8,868 nt of DNA from the NCBI GenBank assembly GCA_031273485.1, contig JAISRS010000026.1:1-8868 (forward strand), given 5' to 3'. Positions within the stretch are counted from its first letter, which is position 1, and every line of letters begins with the position of its first letter. Origin of the DNA: Prevotellaceae bacterium (GTDB lineage: Bacteria > Bacteroidota > Bacteroidia > Bacteroidales > UBA932). Of this stretch, positions 1 through 7,867 are shown piece by piece. A program made the position numbers and the translations under genes. The notes beneath the pieces were generated by a model, which had not been told where the DNA came from, did not search any database, and worked only from the letters and a program-made list of their open reading frames with translations.

Positions 1-1
1 C

Positions 2-160
2 ACCCTTTCCCATGAACAGTTTATTATGCTTGCAAAACAGTACCGGCTTATTCAGTTCCTCTTTGATAATTATGAGCTTTTACACTACTATGATAACAAC
101 TATATTGTACAAGATGTAAAGCGCTATATTGCCGAACAGGGAGGAACAATAGATGTCTAA
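2..160 (+). CDS. DUF3791-like small protein, C-terminal part (5' end outside window)
   Basis: An open frame enters from the left edge and ends at TAA 158-160, giving the last 52 residues of a protein. The visible part is helical and rich in Tyr, Leu and Asp: it reads FLFDNYELLHYYDNN followed by IVQDVKRYIAEQGG. The pattern of a helix ending in 'YELLHYYD', then a second short helix with 'V.DV..YI..' matches my recollection of the C-terminal half of DUF3791 proteins, small proteins commonly encoded directly before DUF3990 genes. The next gene is indeed DUF3990-like and starts inside this frame, overlapping by 8 bases, which argues for translational coupling. Function is unknown; a role as partner or antitoxin of the DUF3990 protein is inference. 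The family call rests on pattern and context, not on a search. Confidence 0.72.
   Translation, partial: TLSHEQFIMLAKQYRLIQFLFDNYELLHYYDNNYIVQDVKRYIAEQGGTIDV
138..145 (+). promoter_or_regulatory. Ribosome binding site of the DUF3990 gene
   Basis: AGGGAGGA lies 7 bases before the ATG at 153 and inside the end of the preceding gene. It is a near-perfect Shine-Dalgarno match and supports this start and coupled translation of the two genes. Confidence 0.8.
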
Positions 161-665
161 CCTTTTATACCATGGTTCGACCGTTGTTGTTCGTAACGTT
201 GACCTTTCGCTTGGAGCGGACCACAAGGACTTTGGGAAAGGTTTTTATACCACCTCAATAAAGGAACAGGCAATTAAGTTTGCGGCTCTTAAAGCAAGGC
301 GAATTAATGCCAACAAAGGATTTGTAAGCGTATTTGAGTATACGCTTAATTCCGATTTGAATTACAAAACTTTTAGCCGCGCAGATACGGAATGGCTTGA
401 TTTTGTTATTGAAAACCGCGGCTTTGGCAGCCAAAATAAAGAATGCTATGATATAGTTGAAGGACCGGTAGCTAATGATGCGGTTGGACTTGTACTTAAC
501 CAGTTGCTTATCGGAACCTATGGCGATCCACAGTCACGGGAAGCGCGGGGGACGGCAATACGCCTTCTTGAAACAGAACGTTTATACAATCAGGTTTTCT
601 TTGGCACCGGGAAATCTTTAACCTGTTTGCGTTTTAGGGAGGAGGTGGAAATTGAGGTTGACTGA
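153..665 (+). CDS. DUF3990 family protein, predicted ADP-ribosyltransferase-like toxin
   Basis: 170 aa. The N-terminus has YHGS at 6-9, then DFGKGFYTT at 26-34, WLDFV at 81-85 and YDIVEGPVAND at 99-109. This order (YHG, DFGxGFYxT, WldF, yDiv.GPvA.D) is characteristic of DUF3990, a family placed by profile with the ADP-ribosyltransferase fold, where His of the first motif and Tyr of the second would contact NAD. No signal peptide or membrane segment is seen, so it should act in the cytoplasm; target unknown. It overlaps the upstream DUF3791-like gene by 8 bases and the downstream 75-aa gene by 14 bases, a tight three-gene unit that resembles a toxin with one or two small partner proteins. The ATG has a strong ribosome binding site. 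Family assignment is fairly secure; toxin activity is inferred from fold and context only. Confidence 0.85.
   Translation: MSNLLYHGSTVVVRNVDLSLGADHKDFGKGFYTTSIKEQAIKFAALKARRINANKGFVSVFEYTLNSDLNYKTFSRADTEWLDFVIENRGFGSQNKECYDIVEGPVANDAVGLVLNQLLIGTYGDPQSREARGTAIRLLETERLYNQVFFGTGKSLTCLRFREEVEIEVD
636..645 (+). promoter_or_regulatory. Ribosome binding site that decides the TTG start at 652
   Basis: AGGGAGGAGG stands 6 bases before TTG 652-654, at ideal spacing. No ATG or GTG lies at a suitable distance in this frame, so this site is the main evidence that the next gene begins with TTG, inside the end of the DUF3990 gene. Confidence 0.8.
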
Positions 666-879
666 TGCTTTAATTAACGGCGCAATCGACAGTATTAGCG
701 GTTTTATATGCGCCAGAGCCGCCAAAGAAAGGAGTATGCCATTGGTAGAGGTGATGGAAGCGTTTATGACATCAAATACCTACAAGCTGCTGGCGGATAA
801 AAAAACAGGTCTCTATTGGGACAGTTTAAGCGAAACGTATGAAATATTCTTGAGAGAATTAACGGAGCAAGGAAAGTAA
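652..879 (+). CDS. Small protein (75 aa) of the DUF3791/DUF3990 cassette, possible antitoxin
   Basis: A 75-aa, probably all-helical cytoplasmic protein starting at TTG. It has an N-terminal helix with ISGFICARAA (15-24), a middle segment VVEVMEAF-like (LVEVMEAFM, 31-39), then SNTYKLLADKKTGLYWDS (41-58) and a C-terminal acidic helix. I recall similar small proteins with a 'TYkLL.D..TgLYwdS' segment next to DUF3990 genes in other bacteria, but I cannot name a family with certainty. It begins within the last 14 bases of the DUF3990 gene behind an excellent ribosome binding site and ends 2 bases before the helicase gene, so it is made together with both neighbours. Binding and neutralising the ADP-ribosyltransferase-like protein is a plausible role but unproven. 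Its size, coding context and ribosome binding site make it very likely a real gene. Confidence 0.8.
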   Translation: MRLTDALINGAIDSISGFICARAAKERSMPLVEVMEAFMTSNTYKLLADKKTGLYWDSLSETYEIFLRELTEQGK

Positions 880-881
880 AA

Positions 882-3587
882 ATGGCAAAAAGAGCGATAT
901 TGGATTACAGCGAACAGTTTGCCTTTTATGAACAACTTTGGTATTTTTACGATATGGCAAGGGGAAAAATACGCTCCCGCTATAATCCTTTGACAAAAAA
1001 GTTTCTTGATTATAACGACCGTGAAAAAAATCCCAACGCTTTTTTGCGAAAACCGCAATTCCAAGCCCTGGAAATGTACGTCTTTATCAAGGAATTTCTT
1101 GATAACCGGCAGCTCCTTGACATCTTTAATATGTGGGTAAAGAAAGAGGGTGATTTTTCTGATGCTTCATACTATGCGAAGGGCCGCTTGGGCTTGTTTG
1201 ACGGCCACATTGCCGCCCAAACGCAAACCCTTTTCAAACAGATGGAGAGGTATAAGACAGATTATCCAAATTATATATACGCCCTTACCATGGGGTTGGG
1301 TAAAACTATCCTTATGGCAACCTGCATATTTTATGAGTTTCTGCTTTCAAATAAATACCCTGCCGATAAAAGATTTTGCCAGAATGTTCTTGTCTTTGCG
1401 CCCGAGAAAACCGTTCTTCAATCATTAAAAGAAATTGTAACTTTTGATAAGACCAAGGTTGTTCCCCCTGAATATGCGACGGTTCTGGATGCCAATATAA
1501 AAGTCCATTTTCTGCTTGAAACAAGTACATCCCTTAATACCATTGATAAATCGACGTTTAACATCATTATATCAAACGCTCAGAAAATAATTGTCCGGCA
1601 AAAACACGTTGCCGCCACTGCCGCGGATAAATTATTTCAACCGAGTTTGTTGTCCGGCGTTTATGACGATGATGAACTTATCGGGACTGAAGATTTACTT
1701 GTTAATGAACGCTTCAGAAAACTTTGCAGGCTGCAACAGATTGGCGTTTATGTGGACGAGGCCCATCACCTTTTTGGGAATAAACTGGAAGATTCTCTCT
1801 ATAAGGATACCGAGACCGATACAAATACGAGCCTCAGACGAACAATCAATATACTGGCAAGCCAGCTAAAGGAAAAAGGAACATCCGTCGTGGCTTGCTA
1901 TAACTATACCGGCACCCCGTATGTAAAAAGACAGGTTTTACCGGAAGTGGTATACGCTTATGGACTGCGGGAATCAATACAGGCAGGGTATCTTAAAGAC
2001 GCCGATGTAAAAGGTTTTGCGAATGTAAAGAACGAAGAATTTTTAAGGGCCATAATAAATGGACATACCGATGAACAGGGCAACAAGATTCCGGGCTTTC
2101 TGGCAATCCACGGGAAAAAGACCTATGAAGGTTTACTGCCCAAATTGGCTATTTATGCCGCCGACATTGATGAAATAAGAACCGTGGTTAAGCCCATACT
2201 TGAGAAGATATTGGCGGAAAATAATATTTCCACCTCGAAGATACTTGTCAATGTGGGAGATGGAAACCCTGACCTTACTAAAGACGAAGATATACGGTTT
2301 TTCAATGACCTTGATGTTCCTGGCAGCGAAGGGAATAAGAAACAATTTATCCTGCTTTGCGAAAAGGGCAAAGAAGGCTGGGACTGCCGCTCGCTTTTTG
2401 GAGTGGCCTTATTCAGGGATTCTTTTTCAACGGTGTTTGTGTTACAGAGCACCATGAGATGTCTCAGGCAGATTAATCAGGACAATGCCGCGCCCGGTCA
2501 GCAAACCGCCAATGTGTATTTGTCAAAATATAACTACGACATTCTTGATGCGGAATTAAATAAGAATTTCAATATGAGCATAAAAGAACTGTCCAATGGG
2601 CCAAAGAAGAACAAAAAGCGGTATGAAGTGAGGGTTATCCCGCCCGAACAGCAGATAACAATAAAAGAAAAGAGATACAACTATTCGATTAAAAAGCGGG
2701 ATTTGATAAAACCTGTTGATTTTGGGCTTGAAAAGGTCGATGTGGCAAAGTATCAAATTACCGTAACGGATAAATCAAGCCTTTCAAAAACCATGAAGGA
2801 TAAACAGACTGTCGCCGTTGATGTGGCGGACAAAAAAGTGTTTACACCTTTTAGCGTAATTGGGGAAATAGCAAAATATTTTCCTGATGCGGGGCCGTTG
2901 CGGATAGACGCGATTCTTGAAAACTCGATTGACGGGATCGAAAAGATTGTTGAGAAGGTAAACGCCTATAATGAAATACTCTATGACGAAGTGATACCTA
3001 AAATATTTGCGGCTTTATATGAGATTACCGGTTCATCCACTGAAACAAAACGGAATATCATACTCCTTAAAACACCTGGAGGTGATGGCTTTTTTGAATT
3101 CCTTGCTGACCCAAGTATGGTTATTGAAGTTGGAGACAAGCGTTACGCCACGGTGGTAAAGAAAAGTTTCCACGCCGACACCTACTGTTTTGATTCAAAC
3201 CCCGAACTTGAATGTTTCAAGCAATTTATCTGGAACGAAAATGTCGAAACCGTTTATTTTACCGGGATGTTTACCTCAAAAGGTCAGAGTGAATTGGCAA
3301 TACCCTATATTGACCCTGAATCGCAGAGACTGCGAAATTACTACCCGGATTTTATCGTAAAAATGAAAGACGGTTCTACCCAGATTATTGAAGTAAAGGG
3401 CGACAATAAACTGGAGGACAGCGTTGTAAAAGCAAAAAGCGAAGCCGCTGCCGCCATGGCCGCGGACAGTAATATGGTCTACAAGATGCTTGCCGGTAGT
3501 GAGATTATGACCCCTGACCTATATCCGCAAGATTGGCAGGAAGATCTGTTGATAGCTGCCGAGCGACCGTCGCAATATGAGGATTAA
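882..3587 (+). CDS. Type III restriction endonuclease Res-like subunit (SF2 helicase + PD-(D/E)xK nuclease)
   Basis: 901 aa. Superfamily 2 helicase motifs occur in order: MGLGKT (137-142, Lys141, Walker A), DEAHH (292-296, Walker B), TGTP (343-346, motif III position), EKGKEGWDC (494-502, motif V region) and QSTMRCLRQ (522-530, motif VI with Arg526 and Arg529). Near the C-terminus YYPDF (820-824) and IIEVKG (835-840) form a PD-(D/E)xK nuclease centre with Asp823, Glu837 and Lys839. Helicase first, nuclease last, and the 'GKEGWDCR' and 'RxLRQ' sequences are typical of Res subunits of type III restriction-modification enzymes, which translocate or slide on DNA by ATP hydrolysis and cut near unmethylated sites; family members are usually about 900-1000 aa. 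No Mod (methyltransferase) gene is in the window. The gene starts 2 bases after the 75-aa gene, with a purine-rich AAGGAAAG at 869-876. Alternative: a stand-alone Res-like defence helicase-nuclease without a methylase. Confidence 0.85.
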   Translation: MAKRAILDYSEQFAFYEQLWYFYDMARGKIRSRYNPLTKKFLDYNDREKNPNAFLRKPQFQALEMYVFIKEFLDNRQLLDIFNMWVKKEGDFSDASYYAKGRLGLFDGHIAAQTQTLFKQMERYKTDYPNYIYALTMGLGKTILMATCIFYEFLLSNKYPADKRFCQNVLVFAPEKTVLQSLKEIVTFDKTKVVPPEYATVLDANIKVHFLLETSTSLNTIDKSTFNIIISNAQKIIVRQKHVAATAADKLFQPSLLSGVYDDDELIGTEDLLVNERFRKLCRLQQIGVYVDEAHHLFGNKLEDSLYKDTETDTNTSLRRTINILASQLKEKGTSVVACYNYTGTPYVKRQVLPEVVYAYGLRESIQAGYLKDADVKGFANVKNEEFLRAIINGHTDEQGNKIPGFLAIHGKKTYEGLLPKLAIYAADIDEIRTVVKPILEKILAENNISTSKILVNVGDGNPDLTKDEDIRFFNDLDVPGSEGNKKQFILLCEKGKEGWDCRSLFGVALFRDSFSTVFVLQSTMRCLRQINQDNAAPGQQTANVYLSKYNYDILDAELNKNFNMSIKELSNGPKKNKKRYEVRVIPPEQQITIKEKRYNYSIKKRDLIKPVDFGLEKVDVAKYQITVTDKSSLSKTMKDKQTVAVDVADKKVFTPFSVIGEIAKYFPDAGPLRIDAILENSIDGIEKIVEKVNAYNEILYDEVIPKIFAALYEITGSSTETKRNIILLKTPGGDGFFEFLADPSMVIEVGDKRYATVVKKSFHADTYCFDSNPELECFKQFIWNENVETVYFTGMFTSKGQSELAIPYIDPESQRLRNYYPDFIVKMKDGSTQIIEVKGDNKLEDSVVKAKSEAAAAMAADSNMVYKMLAGSEIMTPDLYPQDWQEDLLIAAERPSQYED

Positions 3588-3623
3588 ATAAAGCGATGTT
3601 CGGAATGTTGATGGATCAAGAAA

Positions 3624-4469
3624 ATGCGTAAATTAACTATCCCGCCACATATACATTGGCTTATTGATAATGGCGAACGATTACAAACCTCTGACGGCAA
3701 AGAAATTAAAGTATTCGAATTTCAGCATAAAAACGACGATGCTATTCTTTCTGCATGGGCTACGCATTTTAGAAATCAATATTGTGCTGATAAAGATATT
3801 GATGATTTACGAAATGGCACAGGTTTGACACGAAAAGATTATCTTATCAATCTAAAATTCCCAAGTGAAAAACATGATGAAAAAGACAGCAGTTCTATAC
3901 TTGGTCCAAGCATACGTGCTGGCGATTTTGCAGAACTACTAATTTCTGATTATCTTGAGTTTTTATTGGGATACTTTGTTCCGCGAACCAGATATGATCA
4001 TAAAACAATACGAAACGAATCTCCCAAGGCAAGCGATTTAATAGGCTTTAAAATATCCCAATTAGACAATTTCTCTCCTGATGATGAGATGTTTATATTT
4101 GAAGTTAAGGCAAAATTTACTAGCCCTGTGGATGGTAACAGATTACAAGATGCCGTTAATGGTTCTTCCAAAGACGATCTGCGAAAAGCGGAATCGCTTA
4201 ATGCAATAAAACAGCGATATAAAACCGAGAAAAAAAGGAAAGAGAAACAACTAATTGAACGTTTTCAGGACAAAGTAGGCAAGCCATTTATTGAAAAATC
4301 AGGTGCTGTAGCATTCTTGGAAAAAGAGGTATTTAATAAAACAAATTTTTCCCAGACGGATACATCTGCACATACAAATCAAAATAACCTTTTTGTCATT
4401 GCTGTTAAAGGAGAGAAAATGATGCCATTAGTGCATGAATTGTATCGAAGGGCTGCCGATGAAGCCTGA
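3624..4469 (+). CDS. hamA: HamA, Hachiman anti-phage nuclease (DUF1837)
   Basis: 281 aa. The core is AGDFAELLISDYLEF (99-113), KASDLIGFKI (135-144) and FIFEVKAKF (157-165), giving a PD-(D/E)xK-type site with Glu104, Asp138, Glu160 and Lys162. This 'GDFgE..isdYLe ... K.sDliGf ... l.EvKa' pattern is that of DUF1837, the HamA effector of Hachiman systems. In studied Hachiman complexes HamA is a nuclease held in check by the HamB helicase and released when damaged or phage-modified DNA is sensed. A Lys/Arg/Glu-rich helix follows (about 197-215). HamB starts within the last 11 bases of this gene, as expected for a stoichiometric pair. ATG 3624 is the first start after an in-frame TGA at 3609-3611; its ribosome binding site is poor, which may mean lower expression or dependence on upstream translation. 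The gene is distinctly more AT-rich than the one before it. Confidence 0.9.
   Translation: MRKLTIPPHIHWLIDNGERLQTSDGKEIKVFEFQHKNDDAILSAWATHFRNQYCADKDIDDLRNGTGLTRKDYLINLKFPSEKHDEKDSSSILGPSIRAGDFAELLISDYLEFLLGYFVPRTRYDHKTIRNESPKASDLIGFKISQLDNFSPDDEMFIFEVKAKFTSPVDGNRLQDAVNGSSKDDLRKAESLNAIKQRYKTEKKRKEKQLIERFQDKVGKPFIEKSGAVAFLEKEVFNKTNFSQTDTSAHTNQNNLFVIAVKGEKMMPLVHELYRRAADEA
4447..4452 (+). promoter_or_regulatory. Ribosome binding site favouring the HamB start at 4459
   Basis: GAAGGG lies 6 bases before ATG 4459. The in-frame ATG at 4435, eight codons earlier, has no purine-rich sequence at the right distance, so 4459 is the better start. Confidence 0.6.
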
Positions 4470-7400
4470 TCAAAAATCCCTAAACATATTAAAGGTCACT
4501 CGTTCAAAAGCAAAGATGCTTGAATTTAATATACCTGAGCAGCATCAAAATATAGATCTGAGGATTCATCCACAAAACTTGTTCTTTCTTACTATTGGTC
4601 TACTCGGTGACTATGCATACCTGGCGAATCAATCTGACGTACCAGAATCAGAATTGATTGAAGCAATGACCGACCTGCGTTTTTCAGCTCAGTTTTTTGA
4701 TTCGTATCTACAAGCCGAGTTTGATGTAAGGTTAAACGATTATTTAATACTTGTCGGTTCAGCGACATACTATTTATGTGACCAACCGGGCAATGCCATT
4801 GTTTTGGCGAGAAAACTTCAAAATAATTGTCCAGATTTGGATACAGACGGTTTATCAATACTGCTTTTATGGTTATTGCAATTTCCAAAATCAAATATAG
4901 ATATTGTTGAAAGTCAAATTTATGGTGAATTTGTTCCAGTAATAAAGAAATTATTCTCTGAATTTATTGCAGACGGCATGGAAACGAATGAATTGTTTAA
5001 GGTTCTAAATCAATTTCGTAAGAAAGCGTATGATTCTGGTAGTGCAAGACAGCTTCTTTTCGCCGACATTATTTCAGCAATTGTTAAACGCAAGTACCAG
5101 AATTCATGTTGGGTAAGATTGCCTTTATATTCAGATTTATCAAAAGAGACTTGGGAGTCAACAATAAAAAGGATAAGCTTCATTAAGGAAATTTGGCCCT
5201 CACAAAAGCTCATAGGCGAAAAAGATGTTTTGAAAGGGCACTCGGCCATTATTCAAATGCCAACGAGTGCTGGAAAAACAAAAGCAAGCGAAATTATTAT
5301 AAGGAGTTCTTTCCTTAGCGAAAGAACATCGCTCGCAATAATCATTGCACCTTTCAGAGCCTTGTGTCATGAAATTAGTAATGATTTGACTATTGCCTTC
5401 CATGACGAAAAGGAGATTCGTGTTGATGAGCTAAATGATATTTTTCAAATAGACATTCCGACTGAACAACTCCAAGGTAAAAAAGCAATATTGGTTGTAA
5501 CTCCAGAAAAATTACTCTATGTCCTTAGTCATAATAAAGATATAGCAAGATTAGCCAATTTGTTCATTTTTGATGAAGGTCATCAATTTGATAATGATAG
5601 CAGAGGTATAACTTACGAATTGCTTCTCACTACGCTGTTACTGTTGATCTCACAAAACGCACAAAAAGTTCTGATTTCTGCTGTTATTCAAAATGCCAAA
5701 GAGATTGGTTTATGGTTAAATAACAATGATAATGTTGTTTCAGGAGATTATTTATTATCAACTTTTAGAACGATTGGATTTGTAAGCTGGACAACTCAAC
5801 TTGGTCAAATAAAATATGTACAAGAAGGAGAAAAAAGCATTGATGACTTTTTCGTTCCTAGAGTTATAGAACAGTTAAATCTCAAAAAAGATCCTAATCA
5901 AAACAACTCATATTTATTTCCAACACAATCAGATTGGAAATCCATAGCACTTTATCTAGGATTAAAGCTGCTTGATAATGGCAGTATTGCAATATTTTGT
6001 GGAACAAAACGATCTGTTACAGCATTTTGTAATAAAGCTATCGAGACAAAAAATCATGGACTTGATTTCTCAATACCAAAATTAGCTCCTAATGCTATTG
6101 AGCTACAAAATTTAGCAAATCTCTACATAGCTAATCTTGGAATAGACTGTCCTGCGTCAAAGGCAGCAATACTAGGTATATTTTCACATCACAACAATAT
6201 TCCTCATGGTTTGCGAATGTCTGTTGAGTATGCAATGCATGAACAATTGATAAGATTTATTGTTTGTACATCGACATTAGCACAAGGTGTTAATTTACCA
6301 ATTCGATATTTGATAGTTTCTAGTGTCAATCAAGGAGAAGAACCGATAAAAGTACGTGACTTTCACAATCTTATAGGCAGAACCGGCAGAGCAGGAATCC
6401 ATACTGAAGGAAGTATTATTTTTGCAGATCCTGCTATTTACGATAATAGAAATATATTCAGAGAAAATTCGCGTTGGAAACTAGTTCAAGATTTACTTGA
6501 ACCAAATAAGAATGAGCCTTGTATAAGTAAACTTCCTATGATATTTGAACCATTGAAAAATGAAGTTGATAATAAAGTCATTACACTTCAAGTCAGTGAT
6601 TTTATTAATAACTATTTCAATTCTACAAGTTATTTTTCTGATTTAATTCAGCACATCTTAACAGAAATGAATGAGAATAATACTTTTACGGAAGAATTCC
6701 TTGAAAAACAACTATTGCAAAAATCAGAACTGATTTCTTCTGTAGAAAACTTTATGCTTTCCAACTGGGATGAAATAGAAATTTTACGAGGACAAAACGA
6801 TTTTTCAAACATTGTAACAAAAACACTGGGTTATGCTCTTGCTGATGATGAGAAAAAAGTACAATTGCTTGAACTTTTCAATACGATTGAGAGTTATATA
6901 CGTGAAAATATTAAGGAGCCTGAACGCCGACAAGTCTATGGTAAGACCTTACGCGGTATTCATGAAGCACAATCTATTGAAATATGGTATAAAGAAAACG
7001 AATCTACCATTTTACTAATGCAAGATGAAATGTCATTACTTGACTTACTGTGGGTTAAAGTATTAGAATCACTAAGGAACCCTCTCATAGAAAAACTTAA
7101 TAATGTTGAAAAAATGCGGCTTGTATTAGAAGCATGGATTTCAGGGAAATCTTATGCTGAAATACTAGCTGTTTTTTCTATGAATGGAATAACAAGAAAA
7201 TGGGGTAGAAGGACACGAAGAATCACTATTGATAATGTAGTAAATATTTGCGATTCTATATTTTCTTTTGACGGTTGCTTAGTTGTAAATTCAATTGCTG
7301 AATTTGCTGCTATGAAAGGTGAAGAAAATAAGGATGTTATCCTTCTATTTCAAAGCCTTCAACGTAGAATCAAATATGGTTTGCCAGATGATACATCAAT

Positions 7401-7590
7401 AGTCTTATTTGAAATTGGCTTTTGTGACCGTGTTATTTCACAGGACATCAAAGAAGCCCTGGAAATTGAATCTTCAAACAAAACTTTATTATTACATGAG
7501 CTTAGAACTAAAAATGAGAAAGCAAAGGAAATAATATCGAAATATCCGGCATACTATCAAAACAAAATGAGAAGTATTCTATATCCATAA
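4459..7590 (+). CDS. hamB: HamB, Hachiman anti-phage SF2 (Ski2-like) helicase
   Basis: About 1043 aa from ATG 4459 (1051 aa from ATG 4435). An N-terminal helical region of about 250 residues precedes helicase motifs: MPTSAGKT (267-274, Lys273, Walker A), DEGH (372-375, Walker B), SAV (407-409, motif III), GTKRS (515-519), TSTLAQGVN (604-612, motif V) and LIGRTGRAG (638-646, motif VI). 'PTSAGKT', 'TLAQGVNLP' and 'GRTGRAG' place it with Ski2-like SF2 helicases. The roughly 400-residue C-terminal part is helical and has no motif I recognise. Size, architecture and the overlapping HamA gene identify it as HamB, which binds DNA and uses ATP hydrolysis to survey it and control HamA. It overlaps hamA by 11 bases. 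No clear terminator follows the TAA. Base composition is AT-rich throughout, like hamA and unlike the upstream genes. Confidence 0.9.
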   Translation: MKPDQKSLNILKVTRSKAKMLEFNIPEQHQNIDLRIHPQNLFFLTIGLLGDYAYLANQSDVPESELIEAMTDLRFSAQFFDSYLQAEFDVRLNDYLILVGSATYYLCDQPGNAIVLARKLQNNCPDLDTDGLSILLLWLLQFPKSNIDIVESQIYGEFVPVIKKLFSEFIADGMETNELFKVLNQFRKKAYDSGSARQLLFADIISAIVKRKYQNSCWVRLPLYSDLSKETWESTIKRISFIKEIWPSQKLIGEKDVLKGHSAIIQMPTSAGKTKASEIIIRSSFLSERTSLAIIIAPFRALCHEISNDLTIAFHDEKEIRVDELNDIFQIDIPTEQLQGKKAILVVTPEKLLYVLSHNKDIARLANLFIFDEGHQFDNDSRGITYELLLTTLLLLISQNAQKVLISAVIQNAKEIGLWLNNNDNVVSGDYLLSTFRTIGFVSWTTQLGQIKYVQEGEKSIDDFFVPRVIEQLNLKKDPNQNNSYLFPTQSDWKSIALYLGLKLLDNGSIAIFCGTKRSVTAFCNKAIETKNHGLDFSIPKLAPNAIELQNLANLYIANLGIDCPASKAAILGIFSHHNNIPHGLRMSVEYAMHEQLIRFIVCTSTLAQGVNLPIRYLIVSSVNQGEEPIKVRDFHNLIGRTGRAGIHTEGSIIFADPAIYDNRNIFRENSRWKLVQDLLEPNKNEPCISKLPMIFEPLKNEVDNKVITLQVSDFINNYFNSTSYFSDLIQHILTEMNENNTFTEEFLEKQLLQKSELISSVENFMLSNWDEIEILRGQNDFSNIVTKTLGYALADDEKKVQLLELFNTIESYIRENIKEPERRQVYGKTLRGIHEAQSIEIWYKENESTILLMQDEMSLLDLLWVKVLESLRNPLIEKLNNVEKMRLVLEAWISGKSYAEILAVFSMNGITRKWGRRTRRITIDNVVNICDSIFSFDGCLVVNSIAEFAAMKGEENKDVILLFQSLQRRIKYGLPDDTSIVLFEIGFCDRVISQDIKEALEIESSNKTLLLHELRTKNEKAKEIISKYPAYYQNKMRSILYP

Positions 7591-7867
7591 TTAAACCTTC
7601 TCTGTCTTCTATATTTTGACAATCGAGCGGGAAGAATGATCGGTCAACAACCACGAAGAAAAGAGATAGAATATGTATCCTTGAATTCCGTTGCCGTCCT
7701 ACCGTAATATGTTTTCTCGGCTTACCAGTCTGTCTGGGGGTGGTGAAGAGGTAGGTAAGCAACGGTTTTGTCTGGGATTGCGCCCGTCCCTTCACGTTTC
7801 GTTTGCTCTGGCGGTTCGCTGGCTTTTCGACTTTTCTTCCGGTATGCGCCTGGTTTTGCAGTGTATC
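7591..7867. other. Gene-free stretch after hamB
   Basis: I see no convincing gene, no terminator with a stem and T-run after hamB, and no RNA gene here. Base composition rises from AT-rich to mixed at about 7685. The only structure noted is the imperfect inverted repeat listed separately. Open frames on both strands give low-complexity, Arg/Gln/Pro-rich or Cys/Phe-rich translations with no family likeness. Confidence 0.5.
7688..7765. repeat. Imperfect inverted repeat, 16-base arms
   Basis: The arm at 7688-7703 (CCGTTGCCGTCCTACC) pairs with 7750-7765 at 13 of 16 positions, enclosing a 46-base loop. An alternative inner pairing is GCTTACC 7720-7726 with GGTAAGC 7754-7760. There is no T-run after it. 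It could be a transcript structure or a remnant of a repeat; function unknown. Confidence 0.4.

Noticed and set aside
813..1064. Minus-strand open frame of 83 codons across the start of the Res-like gene
   Set aside because: It is a shadow of two well-supported plus-strand genes, with no ribosome binding site and no family likeness.
3549..3578. Possible promoter before hamA (TTGATA, 18 bases, CAATAT)
   Set aside because: The -10 box matches the consensus at only three positions, and the site lies inside the Res-like coding end. A separate hamAB promoter cannot be supported from this.
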